Assembly (NCBI GenBank): GCA_030830385.1
Contig: JAURNA010000140.1
Coordinates: 1 to 10,168 of the forward strand
Length of the DNA: 10,168 nucleotides
From: Crocinitomicaceae bacterium
GTDB lineage: Bacteria > Bacteroidota > Bacteroidia > Flavobacteriales_D > Crocinitomicaceae
Reading direction: 5' to 3'
Part shown: piece after piece, positions 1-6,658 of the stretch
How the letters are laid out: each line of letters opens with the position of its first letter
Numbering within the stretch: the stretch's first letter is position 1
Notes under the pieces: model-generated
Database searches by the model: none
Seen by the model: the letters and a program-made list of their open reading frames with translations, nothing else
What the model was told of the DNA's origin: nothing
Position numbers and translations under genes: made by a program

Positions 1-2
1 CT

Positions 3-452
3 TCATGGATTCCATCTACATTGGACGACTGGACGACCGTTCACATGACCAATATTACATCGACGTACTACGTAGAGAACTTCTTGTACAAGTTTGAATT
101 TGAGAGCGATGGCGGAAACAATATATGGCTCGACAACATTAACATCTACAAAGGACCACCATCCGAAGAATTGGTAGGCATTGAGACCTTAAACGACGAC
201 ATCAATGGATACAATCTTTATCCGAACCCTGCAAGCGACCAATTGAATGTTCGTTTCGACGTTGCAAACGGAGGAACAGCGACGGTTTCGATTGTTGACA
301 TCACAGGTAAAGCAGTGGGAACACATAGGATACAGGCGGCAGCCGGTTCCAACATAGCGGTAATCGATACAGAGAAATACGCATCAGGAGTATATTTTGT
401 GAACCTAACGATGGGAGGGGTTACCCGCATTGAACAACTGGTAATTGAATAA
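3..452 (+). CDS. C-terminal part of a T9SS-sorted secreted protein (5' truncated)
   Basis: The reading frame is already open at the left edge (position 3), so this is the tail of a longer protein whose catalytic or adhesive part lies outside the window. The first ~50 residues look like the end of a beta-sandwich (jelly-roll/MAM-like) module, with the pattern FEFESDGGNNIWLDNINIY. This pattern is common just before the sorting domain in Bacteroidota secreted proteins such as M43-type metalloproteases, but the catalytic class cannot be told here. The last ~80 residues form a type A T9SS C-terminal domain: the YPNPASDQLNV start, the VSIVDITGKAV strand, the ASGVYFVNL strand and a final short strand ending QLVIE. 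Such domains direct export across the outer membrane by the type IX system and are then usually cleaved with anchoring or release of the protein. The gene is followed by a terminator, so it is probably the last gene of its unit. The sorting-domain call is firm; the parent family is not. Confidence 0.88.
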   Translation, partial: SWIPSTLDDWTTVHMTNITSTYYVENFLYKFEFESDGGNNIWLDNINIYKGPPSEELVGIETLNDDINGYNLYPNPASDQLNVRFDVANGGTATVSIVDITGKAVGTHRIQAAAGSNIAVIDTEKYASGVYFVNLTMGGVTRIEQLVIE

Positions 453-474
453 AAAATTGAATACAATTCATGAG

Positions 475-500
475 AAAAGGCGCCTTTAGGTGCCTTTTTT
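475..500 (+). terminator. Rho-independent terminator after the T9SS protein gene
   Basis: A 10-bp stem (AAAAGGCGCC pairing with GGTGCCTTTT, with one G-U pair) closes a TTTA loop and runs into six T residues at 495-500. It starts 22 nt after the stop codon at 450-452. It separates the secreted protein gene from the downstream cassette. Confidence 0.85.
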
Positions 501-524
501 CGTTTAACGAGATCAAAAAAATGC

Positions 525-532
525 TAGTTTAG
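525..532 (+). promoter_or_regulatory. Weak candidate Bacteroidota -7 element upstream of the four-gene cassette
   Basis: TAGTTTAG sits 17 nt upstream of the ATG at 550 and resembles the Bacteroidota -7 consensus TAnnTTTG, except that the last G is replaced by A. I see no convincing TTTG-type -33 element at the expected distance upstream. The 453-549 gap is the only non-coding DNA before the cassette, so a promoter is expected here, but this particular assignment is weak. Confidence 0.25.
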
Positions 533-549
533 AGTCAATTGTAATCACT

Positions 550-1809
550 ATGGATGGATATGTAGTTATCGAGGTTGTTATTTCGCTTTGCTTTGTCTTT
601 CTGACGTACAGCCTCTTAACATCAATACTTGTTGAAATTGCAGACACCTTGGTCAACCTTCGCGGTCGAAATTTGCGTCGTGCAATCCGGCGAATGCTTC
701 AGGACGAACACAAAAAGAGATGGAAAAACTGGTGGAGGAGCCGGAAGTACGAAAAACCATTGGTGAAGCAATTTTTTAATCAACCCAATGTGAAATACCT
801 GGCCAAAAACTGGATTTACCAAACACCATCCAACATCCCCTCCGATACGTTCTCAAAAACGATAATCGATTTATTGACTCAACGAGAGGGAGTGGTAGAT
901 ATGGCAAAGATTGAACAGATGATCGGTTACTACGATAGCTTCGATCAGCGAAATGCCATCACAGATTCCGATTGGAACTCCTTCGAAACGGAATTTGGGA
1001 ATACCGATGACAAAGCAGGCCATATCGAAGATTGGCTCAAGCGATTTGAGCAAGCCGAACGATCTCCTCAGGTAGAAGCAACGAACAAGGAGATTGCCGA
1101 AATGCTTCGAAATGTTCGAAGCAAGGAAACGCCCGATCAGCAATTCGAAGCACTCAAAAACTGGAAGACCACATTGCACCCGAAATGGGAGATTGATACC
1201 GAAACCCAATACCAACTGTGCCTTATATATCGTGATTCGGGGAGGAATTTGACAACCTTCAAACAGCTCCTCGAAGGCTGGTTCGACGACATGATGAACC
1301 ACGCGAGAGACTGGTACAAAAAATGGACAGCAAGAATCGCGTTCTTTTTGGGCCTGATCATTGCGGTTACATTCAACCTCGATTCCATGCACATGGGGAA
1401 ACTGATTCTCAGGAACGATGGAGAGGTTGCACGTGCATTGGCTGATGACATTAGGACGCATGCCGATACTTTAGGAATCAACAATCGATCCGAACCGATC
1501 GCAAACGAAGTATCGGAAGCCAATACAACTTCAAATGAGCAATTGGAAGAATACAACAAAGTGCTCGAAAAATATTCGCTCATTCCCAATTCGTATCAAA
1601 ATTTTGACGATTCACCCTGGTTGACGATACTGGGCTGGATACTTACGGCAATTGCCGTCTCATTTGGAGCACCGTTCTGGTTCGATTTACTCAATAAATT
1701 CATGCGATTCAGAGCTGCCGCTGGCACAAGTCCAACCAGGAAAAAGGAAGAAAGCCGCGAGGGTTCCACGTCGGATAAAAATGCATTCAGACGACACACC
1801 GAAGGTTAG
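550..1809 (+). CDS. Conserved three-TM membrane protein of unknown function
   Basis: This is a 419-residue protein with three hydrophobic segments: residues ~5-30 (starting VVIEVVISLCFVFLTYS), ~262-282 (ARIAFFLGLIIAVTF) and ~358-382 (LTILGWILTAIAVSFGAPFW). Between the first two lies a ~230-residue soluble, charged, largely helical region. A second soluble region (~290-355) separates TM2 and TM3, and the tail is basic. The N-terminal pattern with NLRGRNLRRAIRRML just after TM1, the FNLDS after TM2 and the SFGAPFWFDLLNKFMRFR block at TM3 recall a widespread family of uncharacterised bacterial membrane proteins. I recognise the pattern but know no established function. It is the first gene of a cassette and ends 2 nt before the SH3-YdjC gene. 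The ATG at 550 is the first plausible start after the terminator and gives a full TM1. It could be a scaffold or sensor for the downstream proteins, but this is inference. Confidence 0.8.
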   Translation: MDGYVVIEVVISLCFVFLTYSLLTSILVEIADTLVNLRGRNLRRAIRRMLQDEHKKRWKNWWRSRKYEKPLVKQFFNQPNVKYLAKNWIYQTPSNIPSDTFSKTIIDLLTQREGVVDMAKIEQMIGYYDSFDQRNAITDSDWNSFETEFGNTDDKAGHIEDWLKRFEQAERSPQVEATNKEIAEMLRNVRSKETPDQQFEALKNWKTTLHPKWEIDTETQYQLCLIYRDSGRNLTTFKQLLEGWFDDMMNHARDWYKKWTARIAFFLGLIIAVTFNLDSMHMGKLILRNDGEVARALADDIRTHADTLGINNRSEPIANEVSEANTTSNEQLEEYNKVLEKYSLIPNSYQNFDDSPWLTILGWILTAIAVSFGAPFWFDLLNKFMRFRAAAGTSPTRKKEESREGSTSDKNAFRRHTEG

Positions 1810-1811
1810 CT

Positions 1812-3122
1812 ATGTATAAAGGAGTCATAAATACCGACAGCCTGAACGTCCGCAAGGACGGTCCATGGAAAAAAGGTCCAATTCTGGGAGTTCTGGACTT
1901 TGGAGATGAAGTTGAAATTGAATTTGCCACTTTTGGAGAAACAGTACAGGGTGACAACAAATGGTACTGCCTTACAGATGGCTCGTTTATCTGGAGCGGT
2001 TATGTAGATGCCGATTCAGGTGCCATTCCGCGGAGAGAATACGTGGCTCATAAGAAATACGTCATTTTTACAGCCGATGATTACGGAGTGGTCGATTCCA
2101 TCAATAAAGGAATCGAAAATGCCGTGTCGAGTGGGTTGTTGAATTCAGTGACCTGTCTGACGAACTACGGAACCAACGGGTTGAAGTCACTGGCGAATAT
2201 TCGTACCTTACAGCGCTGTGCCGTAACGGAAATTCCTCTGGAATTGGGAGTACACCTCACCATTTCATCCGGGAGTCCGCTGATTGGACGGAATGATGCA
2301 CATTATTTGTGCAGACCCACACGGAAGAAACCGAAACACTACCCTGAATCTGATTTTTACGATTACACGAAAGTAAGAGGGGCGTTTCGTAAAGCATACC
2401 TAAAGGGAAAACGAGCCGAATTTCTGGAACAATTGTACAATGAGTTAAAGGCTCAAATCGAGGTATTTACAAATCCAAAAGACGGGGGAGCTCCCATTCC
2501 GGTTGCACACTTGACAAGTCATCACAATTCACTCCTGTATGAAACAGAGTTTTTCGAAGTGATGCTCCGTCTTTCCAACGAGTTCAGGCAAAACGATAGA
2601 CCGGTTCCCATCCGCAGCCTGGAAAACCTTCCGGGTTGGAAAGACTGGGGATTTCTCCGATTTAAAGGAAAGGTTCCGTTTCCATCCGGCCGGATTCATC
2701 GACTGAAACAAGAACTGAATTCAGGAACCAATAAAGCCATAGAGACTCCAAGTCTCCTGCACTCTGACCATTATGGACCTCCTCCTTTTGTGGAGAAACG
2801 ATCGGAGAGTATCAACTCGCTCAAAAACAAAAAACTGGACAAAGCTGAAGGAATACTAAACGATCTGGAAAAGAGAAATGCGAAAAGCATGGAGTTCCTG
2901 CTTCACCTTCGGGATGGAAAAATTCTTACCCATGAACAGTATGAAGAATTGGAGTCAAGACCGAAAGGATATGCCGGAATCAACCCGTTGGCCTTCGACG
3001 CCAGAAAAGCTGAGTACCTGTCTTTTATGGAACGATTTCATCAGGCAAAACACAACCTGAACAAAGACGAAATCGAAATTCGGGAGGGAAAAATGTATCT
3101 GGGCTCCTGGAAAAACCTGTAA
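1812..3122 (+). CDS. SH3-like domain fused to a YdjC/ChbG-family carbohydrate deacetylase-like domain
   Basis: This is a 436-residue protein. Residues ~5-65 look like a bacterial SH3 domain (LNVRKDGPWKKG, then GDEVEIE, then KWYCLTDGSFIWSGYV). From ~81 to the end it follows the YdjC/ChbG fold: VIFTADDYGVVDSINKGIE at ~84-102, ELGVHLTISSGSPL at ~144-157, and AHLTSHHNSLLY at ~232-243. The likely metal ligands of the family, an Asp in the DD pair (89-90), His148 and a His in the 237-238 pair, are all present, so the site looks intact. The late EFLLHL and RKAEYLSF segments resemble the family's end region. YdjC proteins such as ChbG remove acetyl groups from chito-oligosaccharides; the substrate here is unknown. 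No signal peptide or TM segment is visible, which is odd because bacterial SH3 domains often act on cell wall outside the cytoplasm. It has 2-nt gaps to both neighbours, which suggests an operon. Confidence 0.82.
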   Translation: MYKGVINTDSLNVRKDGPWKKGPILGVLDFGDEVEIEFATFGETVQGDNKWYCLTDGSFIWSGYVDADSGAIPRREYVAHKKYVIFTADDYGVVDSINKGIENAVSSGLLNSVTCLTNYGTNGLKSLANIRTLQRCAVTEIPLELGVHLTISSGSPLIGRNDAHYLCRPTRKKPKHYPESDFYDYTKVRGAFRKAYLKGKRAEFLEQLYNELKAQIEVFTNPKDGGAPIPVAHLTSHHNSLLYETEFFEVMLRLSNEFRQNDRPVPIRSLENLPGWKDWGFLRFKGKVPFPSGRIHRLKQELNSGTNKAIETPSLLHSDHYGPPPFVEKRSESINSLKNKKLDKAEGILNDLEKRNAKSMEFLLHLRDGKILTHEQYEELESRPKGYAGINPLAFDARKAEYLSFMERFHQAKHNLNKDEIEIREGKMYLGSWKNL

Positions 3123-3124
3123 CA

Positions 3125-4126
3125 ATGAATAGAAAATACTGGATCGCCCTGGCTGTGCTATTGAGCTGCGCGAAGTCCCATTCTCAGCTTTTCATCCAAC
3201 CCGATCAAGTCAGGCAAAATCTGCAAAACCAGCGAACTTCACTGCTACAAGATCGAAAAGTACTGCTTGGATTCAACCTCGGTACGGCATTCACCCTTGG
3301 AAAAAACAACCTGTCGGAACTTCGCTTCAACTTTTCGTTGAGCGCATCAAGAGCTTTTGGCCATCCGTCCTGGGAGTATGCACATGTGATGGGGTCGTAT
3401 CAATTACAAATCGAATGTTTCCGGGGAGGTGTGGGATCTTCCTTGCTCGGAGGCAATCGCAGTCAATTCGTTTGGGATCTTCGGAACGTGTTTCAGCTGA
3501 ACGGAGGTGATGTCACCAACAATCCGGTAAAAGGAAGACCCTTGAACAAATTAATCGGCACGAGTGAATCTCCTTTAAAAGATCCATACGACTACTCGAT
3601 TGGATTGGGCACAATGTTTATCAATGGATTGAATCACAACCGAAATCAGCAGGTCGGATTCATCTCCGTGGGTGTTTTGGAAGGAAGTCTGTGCTACTTG
3701 AACGACGGTCCGTTTTTTCACACAATTGGCCTTGGGGATGGCTACGACAGATGGTGGACCGGTGCCGGTTATCTCGGGTTCTATTTTCAAAACGACAGAG
3801 GGTTGATTACGGACATTGCTTTGCAATACCAACGCTATACAGGTTGGCAGCCCAATCTCTACGAAATGACGAACTCTCTGGGAATCGACTACCTGTCGTA
3901 CCGTGATAAAAAAGAACAGTTTTTTAACCAGGGAGCCTGGATCTGGACCACAGGATTTCGCAACATGGTTCGAATGGATGTGAAAATCTACGAGCCCAAG
4001 AAAACCGATATTCAGAACCTCCTTCACATCGGAAACAGCTATACCTTTCATCCGAATATACTGAAGAGGCGAACGACGATTGGTGGTGGACTTATGTTGA
4101 ACGGCTTTACGCCCATAAATGAATAG
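3125..4126 (+). CDS. Exported protein with a motif resembling 'polymorphic toxin type 23' (Ntox23-like) proteins
   Basis: This is a 333-residue protein with an N-terminal export signal: basic NRK, hydrophobic WIALAVLLS, then a likely signal peptidase I site near SHS-Q (residues 20-21). A Cys at 15 in VLLSC makes a lipoprotein signal a less likely alternative. The mature protein is rich in alternating aromatic and polar strands ending in Gly-rich turns, as in Bacteroidota outer-membrane or beta-rich surface proteins. Residues ~192-217 read LNDGPFFHTIGLGDGYDRWW and then TGAGYL. From memory this resembles the END-G-PF...GDG-DRYRTAA signature of Bacteroidota proteins annotated as 'polymorphic toxin type 23 domain-containing', where a toxin activity is mostly unproven. 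The last residues (TTIGGGLMLNGFTPINE) look like a closing strand. It is translationally close to its neighbours, with 2 nt to each. Export is fairly sure; the family call is tentative. Confidence 0.6.
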   Translation: MNRKYWIALAVLLSCAKSHSQLFIQPDQVRQNLQNQRTSLLQDRKVLLGFNLGTAFTLGKNNLSELRFNFSLSASRAFGHPSWEYAHVMGSYQLQIECFRGGVGSSLLGGNRSQFVWDLRNVFQLNGGDVTNNPVKGRPLNKLIGTSESPLKDPYDYSIGLGTMFINGLNHNRNQQVGFISVGVLEGSLCYLNDGPFFHTIGLGDGYDRWWTGAGYLGFYFQNDRGLITDIALQYQRYTGWQPNLYEMTNSLGIDYLSYRDKKEQFFNQGAWIWTTGFRNMVRMDVKIYEPKKTDIQNLLHIGNSYTFHPNILKRRTTIGGGLMLNGFTPINE

Positions 4127-4128
4127 AG

Positions 4129-5118
4129 ATGAGGTTATTTGTATTATTGTTTCTGGTTGCCGTGTCCCTGAGCTCGTGCTACTCGTGGAAACGTGGGTTT
4201 GTTGAGGGAACCGGTACTCCCGAGGTAGGAAAAGGAGAGGAAAAAATGGAAATTGACATTGCCCCTCAGGATTTCTTTTACTTCCGACAGGAGGAATACA
4301 TGGAGCACCTGAATTATACGGTCTCGGAAGGAGATTCCTACACCAATGAAGCAGCAGCACGATTGTATCGAAGTATCCCCGTAGACTCTACAAAGCCCCT
4401 CGCACGTGTGATGGAGGAGAAATATATGTATCTCGACAACTTCTCGGATTCACGAGAGAATGGCCAATTGGTCTACTTCCGAACAGCAATGTATTGGGGA
4501 GACATAAAGGATGAAGCGTCGAAAAACAGAGAGCGCCCCGGAAAGTTGAGAGATCATTACACGAGCCCTACATTGATTGAATTAACAACAACAAAAGATG
4601 TTCAAGTAGGGTATTGGTACCGCGATACAGGCAATATTGTTCACCTAATGATGAACAATGGAAGCGAAAAATTTCACGTGGTTGCCCGGGAAGAGAATCT
4701 CCGGCTCACCTTTTTGAAAATGTCACACCCGAATCGCGATCAAAACGCACGGGAGACAAATTCCGAACTGCTCATGTCGTGTGAAAATGTCATGAATGTT
4801 CAGGACAAAGATGGTCTCGTCTACTATCGCAACATGAAAGCGGATTCCAGCGAAGAACGTACAATTAGCTTTTACACCAAAATGAAAACCTACAATGTGG
4901 ATCAAATTGTTTTGGTAACGAAGCCATCGAAGCGACGGAATTTATGGAAGGGAAGGTGTTACCTGCATACGAAAGAGGGAGTTTGGGCACATCCAAATTC
5001 AAAAAGGTTCAAGTATGAGACTCGTTTGATTTCCGAACGGGACTTCAAATTCTTCAAGAAGTACAAAGCAATTTTACACCGGAAAAAGAACGGGAAAAAA
5101 CCCAAACCGCAAGGATAG
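4129..5118 (+). CDS. Lipoprotein of unknown function
   Basis: This is a 329-residue protein that starts with a short signal sequence (RLFVLLFLVAVS) and a lipobox LSSC with the lipidated Cys at 17, so it is probably anchored in the cell envelope. No Asp follows the Cys. The body is charged, with many Tyr/Phe-containing strands (QLVYFRTAMYWGD, VQVGYWYRDTGN, GLVYYRNMKA) suggesting a mixed beta fold, and the C-terminus is very basic (KKNGKKPKPQG). I recognise no family. It is the last gene of the four-gene cassette, 2 nt after the exported-protein gene, so it may interact with or protect against that protein, though nothing in the sequence proves it. Its stop codon lies 2 nt from the stop of the oppositely oriented hemD. 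An in-frame ATG at 4300 follows AGGAGG, but the upstream start is preferred because it alone gives the signal and lipobox. Confidence 0.75.
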   Translation: MRLFVLLFLVAVSLSSCYSWKRGFVEGTGTPEVGKGEEKMEIDIAPQDFFYFRQEEYMEHLNYTVSEGDSYTNEAAARLYRSIPVDSTKPLARVMEEKYMYLDNFSDSRENGQLVYFRTAMYWGDIKDEASKNRERPGKLRDHYTSPTLIELTTTKDVQVGYWYRDTGNIVHLMMNNGSEKFHVVAREENLRLTFLKMSHPNRDQNARETNSELLMSCENVMNVQDKDGLVYYRNMKADSSEERTISFYTKMKTYNVDQIVLVTKPSKRRNLWKGRCYLHTKEGVWAHPNSKRFKYETRLISERDFKFFKKYKAILHRKKNGKKPKPQG

Positions 5119-5120
5119 AA

Positions 5121-5774
5121 TCAGATGGTTTTGAGCAGTGTGATCAGTTCTTGAATGGAGCTCTTCTTTAAGGTATGATTGACCGTGATTTCCGATGACA
5201 TCAGCGCTTGTTCAGTCGTGCTTCCCCAGGCAATTGTAATTGCCCCGCTTGGCACCTGATTTTCGATGAGAAAACCCTCAACATTTGACGGGCTGGTGAA
5301 CACATAAATATCACAGGGTTCAATGATGCGCCCGGCGAGCTCTGTTTCATAAACAACGACTTCTTTTTTTTGATGCTCAGGAAGTGGAGTTGAATAGCTT
5401 TTCTTTGATCGGGAGGACAACGGAAAAGTAACATGTCTGCTCCCTACCCACTGCGAAAACTCATCAACGTTGGATGTAACATCACCGCTGTGCGAACCGA
5501 CAAAGTCCGGCGCTGTTCCCATTTCAGTTAAAATTTGGGCTGTCTTCCGGCCTACGCATGCAAACGAGGTGGCATTTGATAAATCGAAGCCATTGGAGAA
5601 GAATATTACTGATCGCGGACTTGAAAAGAAAACGACGTCTGGTATCACTTCAAGCTCAAACGCTACGGGCTTGTAACGCAGAAAGGAATGACCCAAAAAA
5701 AATATGTCAGGATGGGCATCCCGAAGCGAATCGAATTGCCGGGCTTCTTTTGATATGAAAACAGATCGGGTCAA
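5121..5774 (-). CDS. hemD: Uroporphyrinogen-III synthase
   Basis: This cytoplasmic enzyme closes and isomerises hydroxymethylbilane to uroporphyrinogen III. The 217-residue protein has the duplicated two-lobed pattern of this divergent family: an N-terminal RSVFISKEA strand, VVFFSSPRSVIFF (~48-60), FACVGRKTAQILTEMGTAPD, then the second-lobe markers VVVYETE, YVFTSPSNVEGF and IAWGSTTEQAL. Sequence conservation is low in HemD, so position right after hemC adds weight. The start is TTG at 5774-5772, sharing a TTGA overlap with the hemC stop; no in-frame ATG occurs until far inside the protein. This gives a slightly short but complete protein. It is the last gene of the hem operon and converges on the lipoprotein gene with only 2 nt between the two stop codons. 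Confidence 0.88.
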   Translation of the reverse strand: MTRSVFISKEARQFDSLRDAHPDIFFLGHSFLRYKPVAFELEVIPDVVFFSSPRSVIFFSNGFDLSNATSFACVGRKTAQILTEMGTAPDFVGSHSGDVTSNVDEFSQWVGSRHVTFPLSSRSKKSYSTPLPEHQKKEVVVYETELAGRIIEPCDIYVFTSPSNVEGFLIENQVPSGAITIAWGSTTEQALMSSEITVNHTLKKSSIQELITLLKTI

Positions 5775-6658
5775 ACCATCGACTGGATGTCCTCTACAAC
5801 GCGAGATACCATATTATCCATGTCGGTTACGGAATAGCGTAGGTAGTTGCAAGCAGAATTACTATCCGGGGCATGCGCAACGTGCAGTTCCATGTTCTCG
5901 TTGCAGTATGCACCAAGCGGCAATTGACATCCACCGTTGAGTTGGTTGAGAATGCCACGTTCCAGTGCAATGCGCTGCTGTACACGAGAATCGTTGAGAT
6001 TTCTCAGAATTTCAGCGAGTTCATTGTCCCCCTCCCTGATTTGGAGGGCGAGAACGCCTTGTGCAGGAGCCGGAACAAATTCAGTTGGGTCGAGAACGAT
6101 CTCAAGGAATTCAGACAAATCCAATTTCAAGCGATCAACACCGGCCTTGGCAAGAAGAATGGCATGGTATTTACCGTCGCGTAATTTCTGGATTCTGGTC
6201 GGAACGTTACCGCGCAGGTCGTTGATTTCTACATCCGGTCGATGGTGTCTCATCTGCACCTTTCTTCGGGCAGAAGAAGTTCCGATAACAGCACCTTCAG
6301 GAAGAGAAAGTGGTCGGGTTTGGTCAGCTGCATCAGATCTGACCAGTAAAATATCCGAAGGATTCGCCCGCTCCGAAACAGCTGCAATCACAAGGCCTTC
6401 AGGTGGGGTTGTTTCAAGGTCTTTGTGTGAATGTACGGCCAGATCAACGTCTTTTTTGAGAAGTGCATCTTCAATTTCCTTCGTGAAAAATCCCTTTCCT
6501 TCCAACTTGTCAAACGAAAGATGCTGGATGGCGTCACCCTGCGTTTTGATGACCTTAATTTCGACGGATTGTCCAAGTTTTTCAAGTCGATCCTTTACAT
6601 GGTTTGCCTGCCAGAGTGCCAGTTCACTTCCACGCGACCCGATGATGATGGGTTTCAT
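5771..6658 (-). CDS. hemC: Hydroxymethylbilane synthase (porphobilinogen deaminase)
   Basis: This cytoplasmic enzyme joins four porphobilinogen molecules into the linear tetrapyrrole hydroxymethylbilane, using a dipyrromethane cofactor. At 295 residues it has the usual length. Visible family marks are IIGSRGSELALWQAN at the N-terminus, KVIKTQGD (~35-42), KGFFTKEIEDALL, AVHSHKDLETTPPEGL with the catalytic Asp at ~80, VIGTSSARRKVQ, LRGNVPTRIQKL, and VPAPAQGVLALQ. The cofactor-binding Cys is at ~244 in LNGGCQLPLGAYC, so the enzyme looks intact. HSHKDLET in place of the enterobacterial HSMKDVP form is normal for Bacteroidota as I know them. The ATG overlaps the hemA stop (ATGA at 6658-6655), and its own stop overlaps the hemD start, implying coupled translation of all three genes. 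Confidence 0.97.
   Translation of the reverse strand: MKPIIIGSRGSELALWQANHVKDRLEKLGQSVEIKVIKTQGDAIQHLSFDKLEGKGFFTKEIEDALLKKDVDLAVHSHKDLETTPPEGLVIAAVSERANPSDILLVRSDAADQTRPLSLPEGAVIGTSSARRKVQMRHHRPDVEINDLRGNVPTRIQKLRDGKYHAILLAKAGVDRLKLDLSEFLEIVLDPTEFVPAPAQGVLALQIREGDNELAEILRNLNDSRVQQRIALERGILNQLNGGCQLPLGAYCNENMELHVAHAPDSNSACNYLRYSVTDMDNMVSRVVEDIQSMV

Noticed and set aside
871..1461. Minus-strand open frame of ~196 codons opposite the membrane protein gene.
   Set aside because: Shadow of a coherent plus-strand gene with three TM segments; no sign of a real protein.
3125..3187. Lipobox-like VLLSC in the signal sequence of the exported protein.
   Set aside because: Leu at the -2 position is atypical and a good signal peptidase I site follows at SHS-Q, so a secreted or outer-membrane protein is more likely, though a lipoprotein is not excluded.
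4289..4302. AGGAGG followed by an in-frame ATG at 4300 inside the lipoprotein gene, a possible internal start.
   Set aside because: Bacteroidota rarely rely on Shine-Dalgarno sites, the bases simply encode Arg-Gln-Glu-Glu, and the upstream start alone provides a proper signal sequence and lipobox.
3575..4360. Minus-strand open frame of ~261 codons across the exported-protein and lipoprotein genes.
   Set aside because: It overlaps two well-supported plus-strand genes with export signals, and its translation shows no domain or signal.
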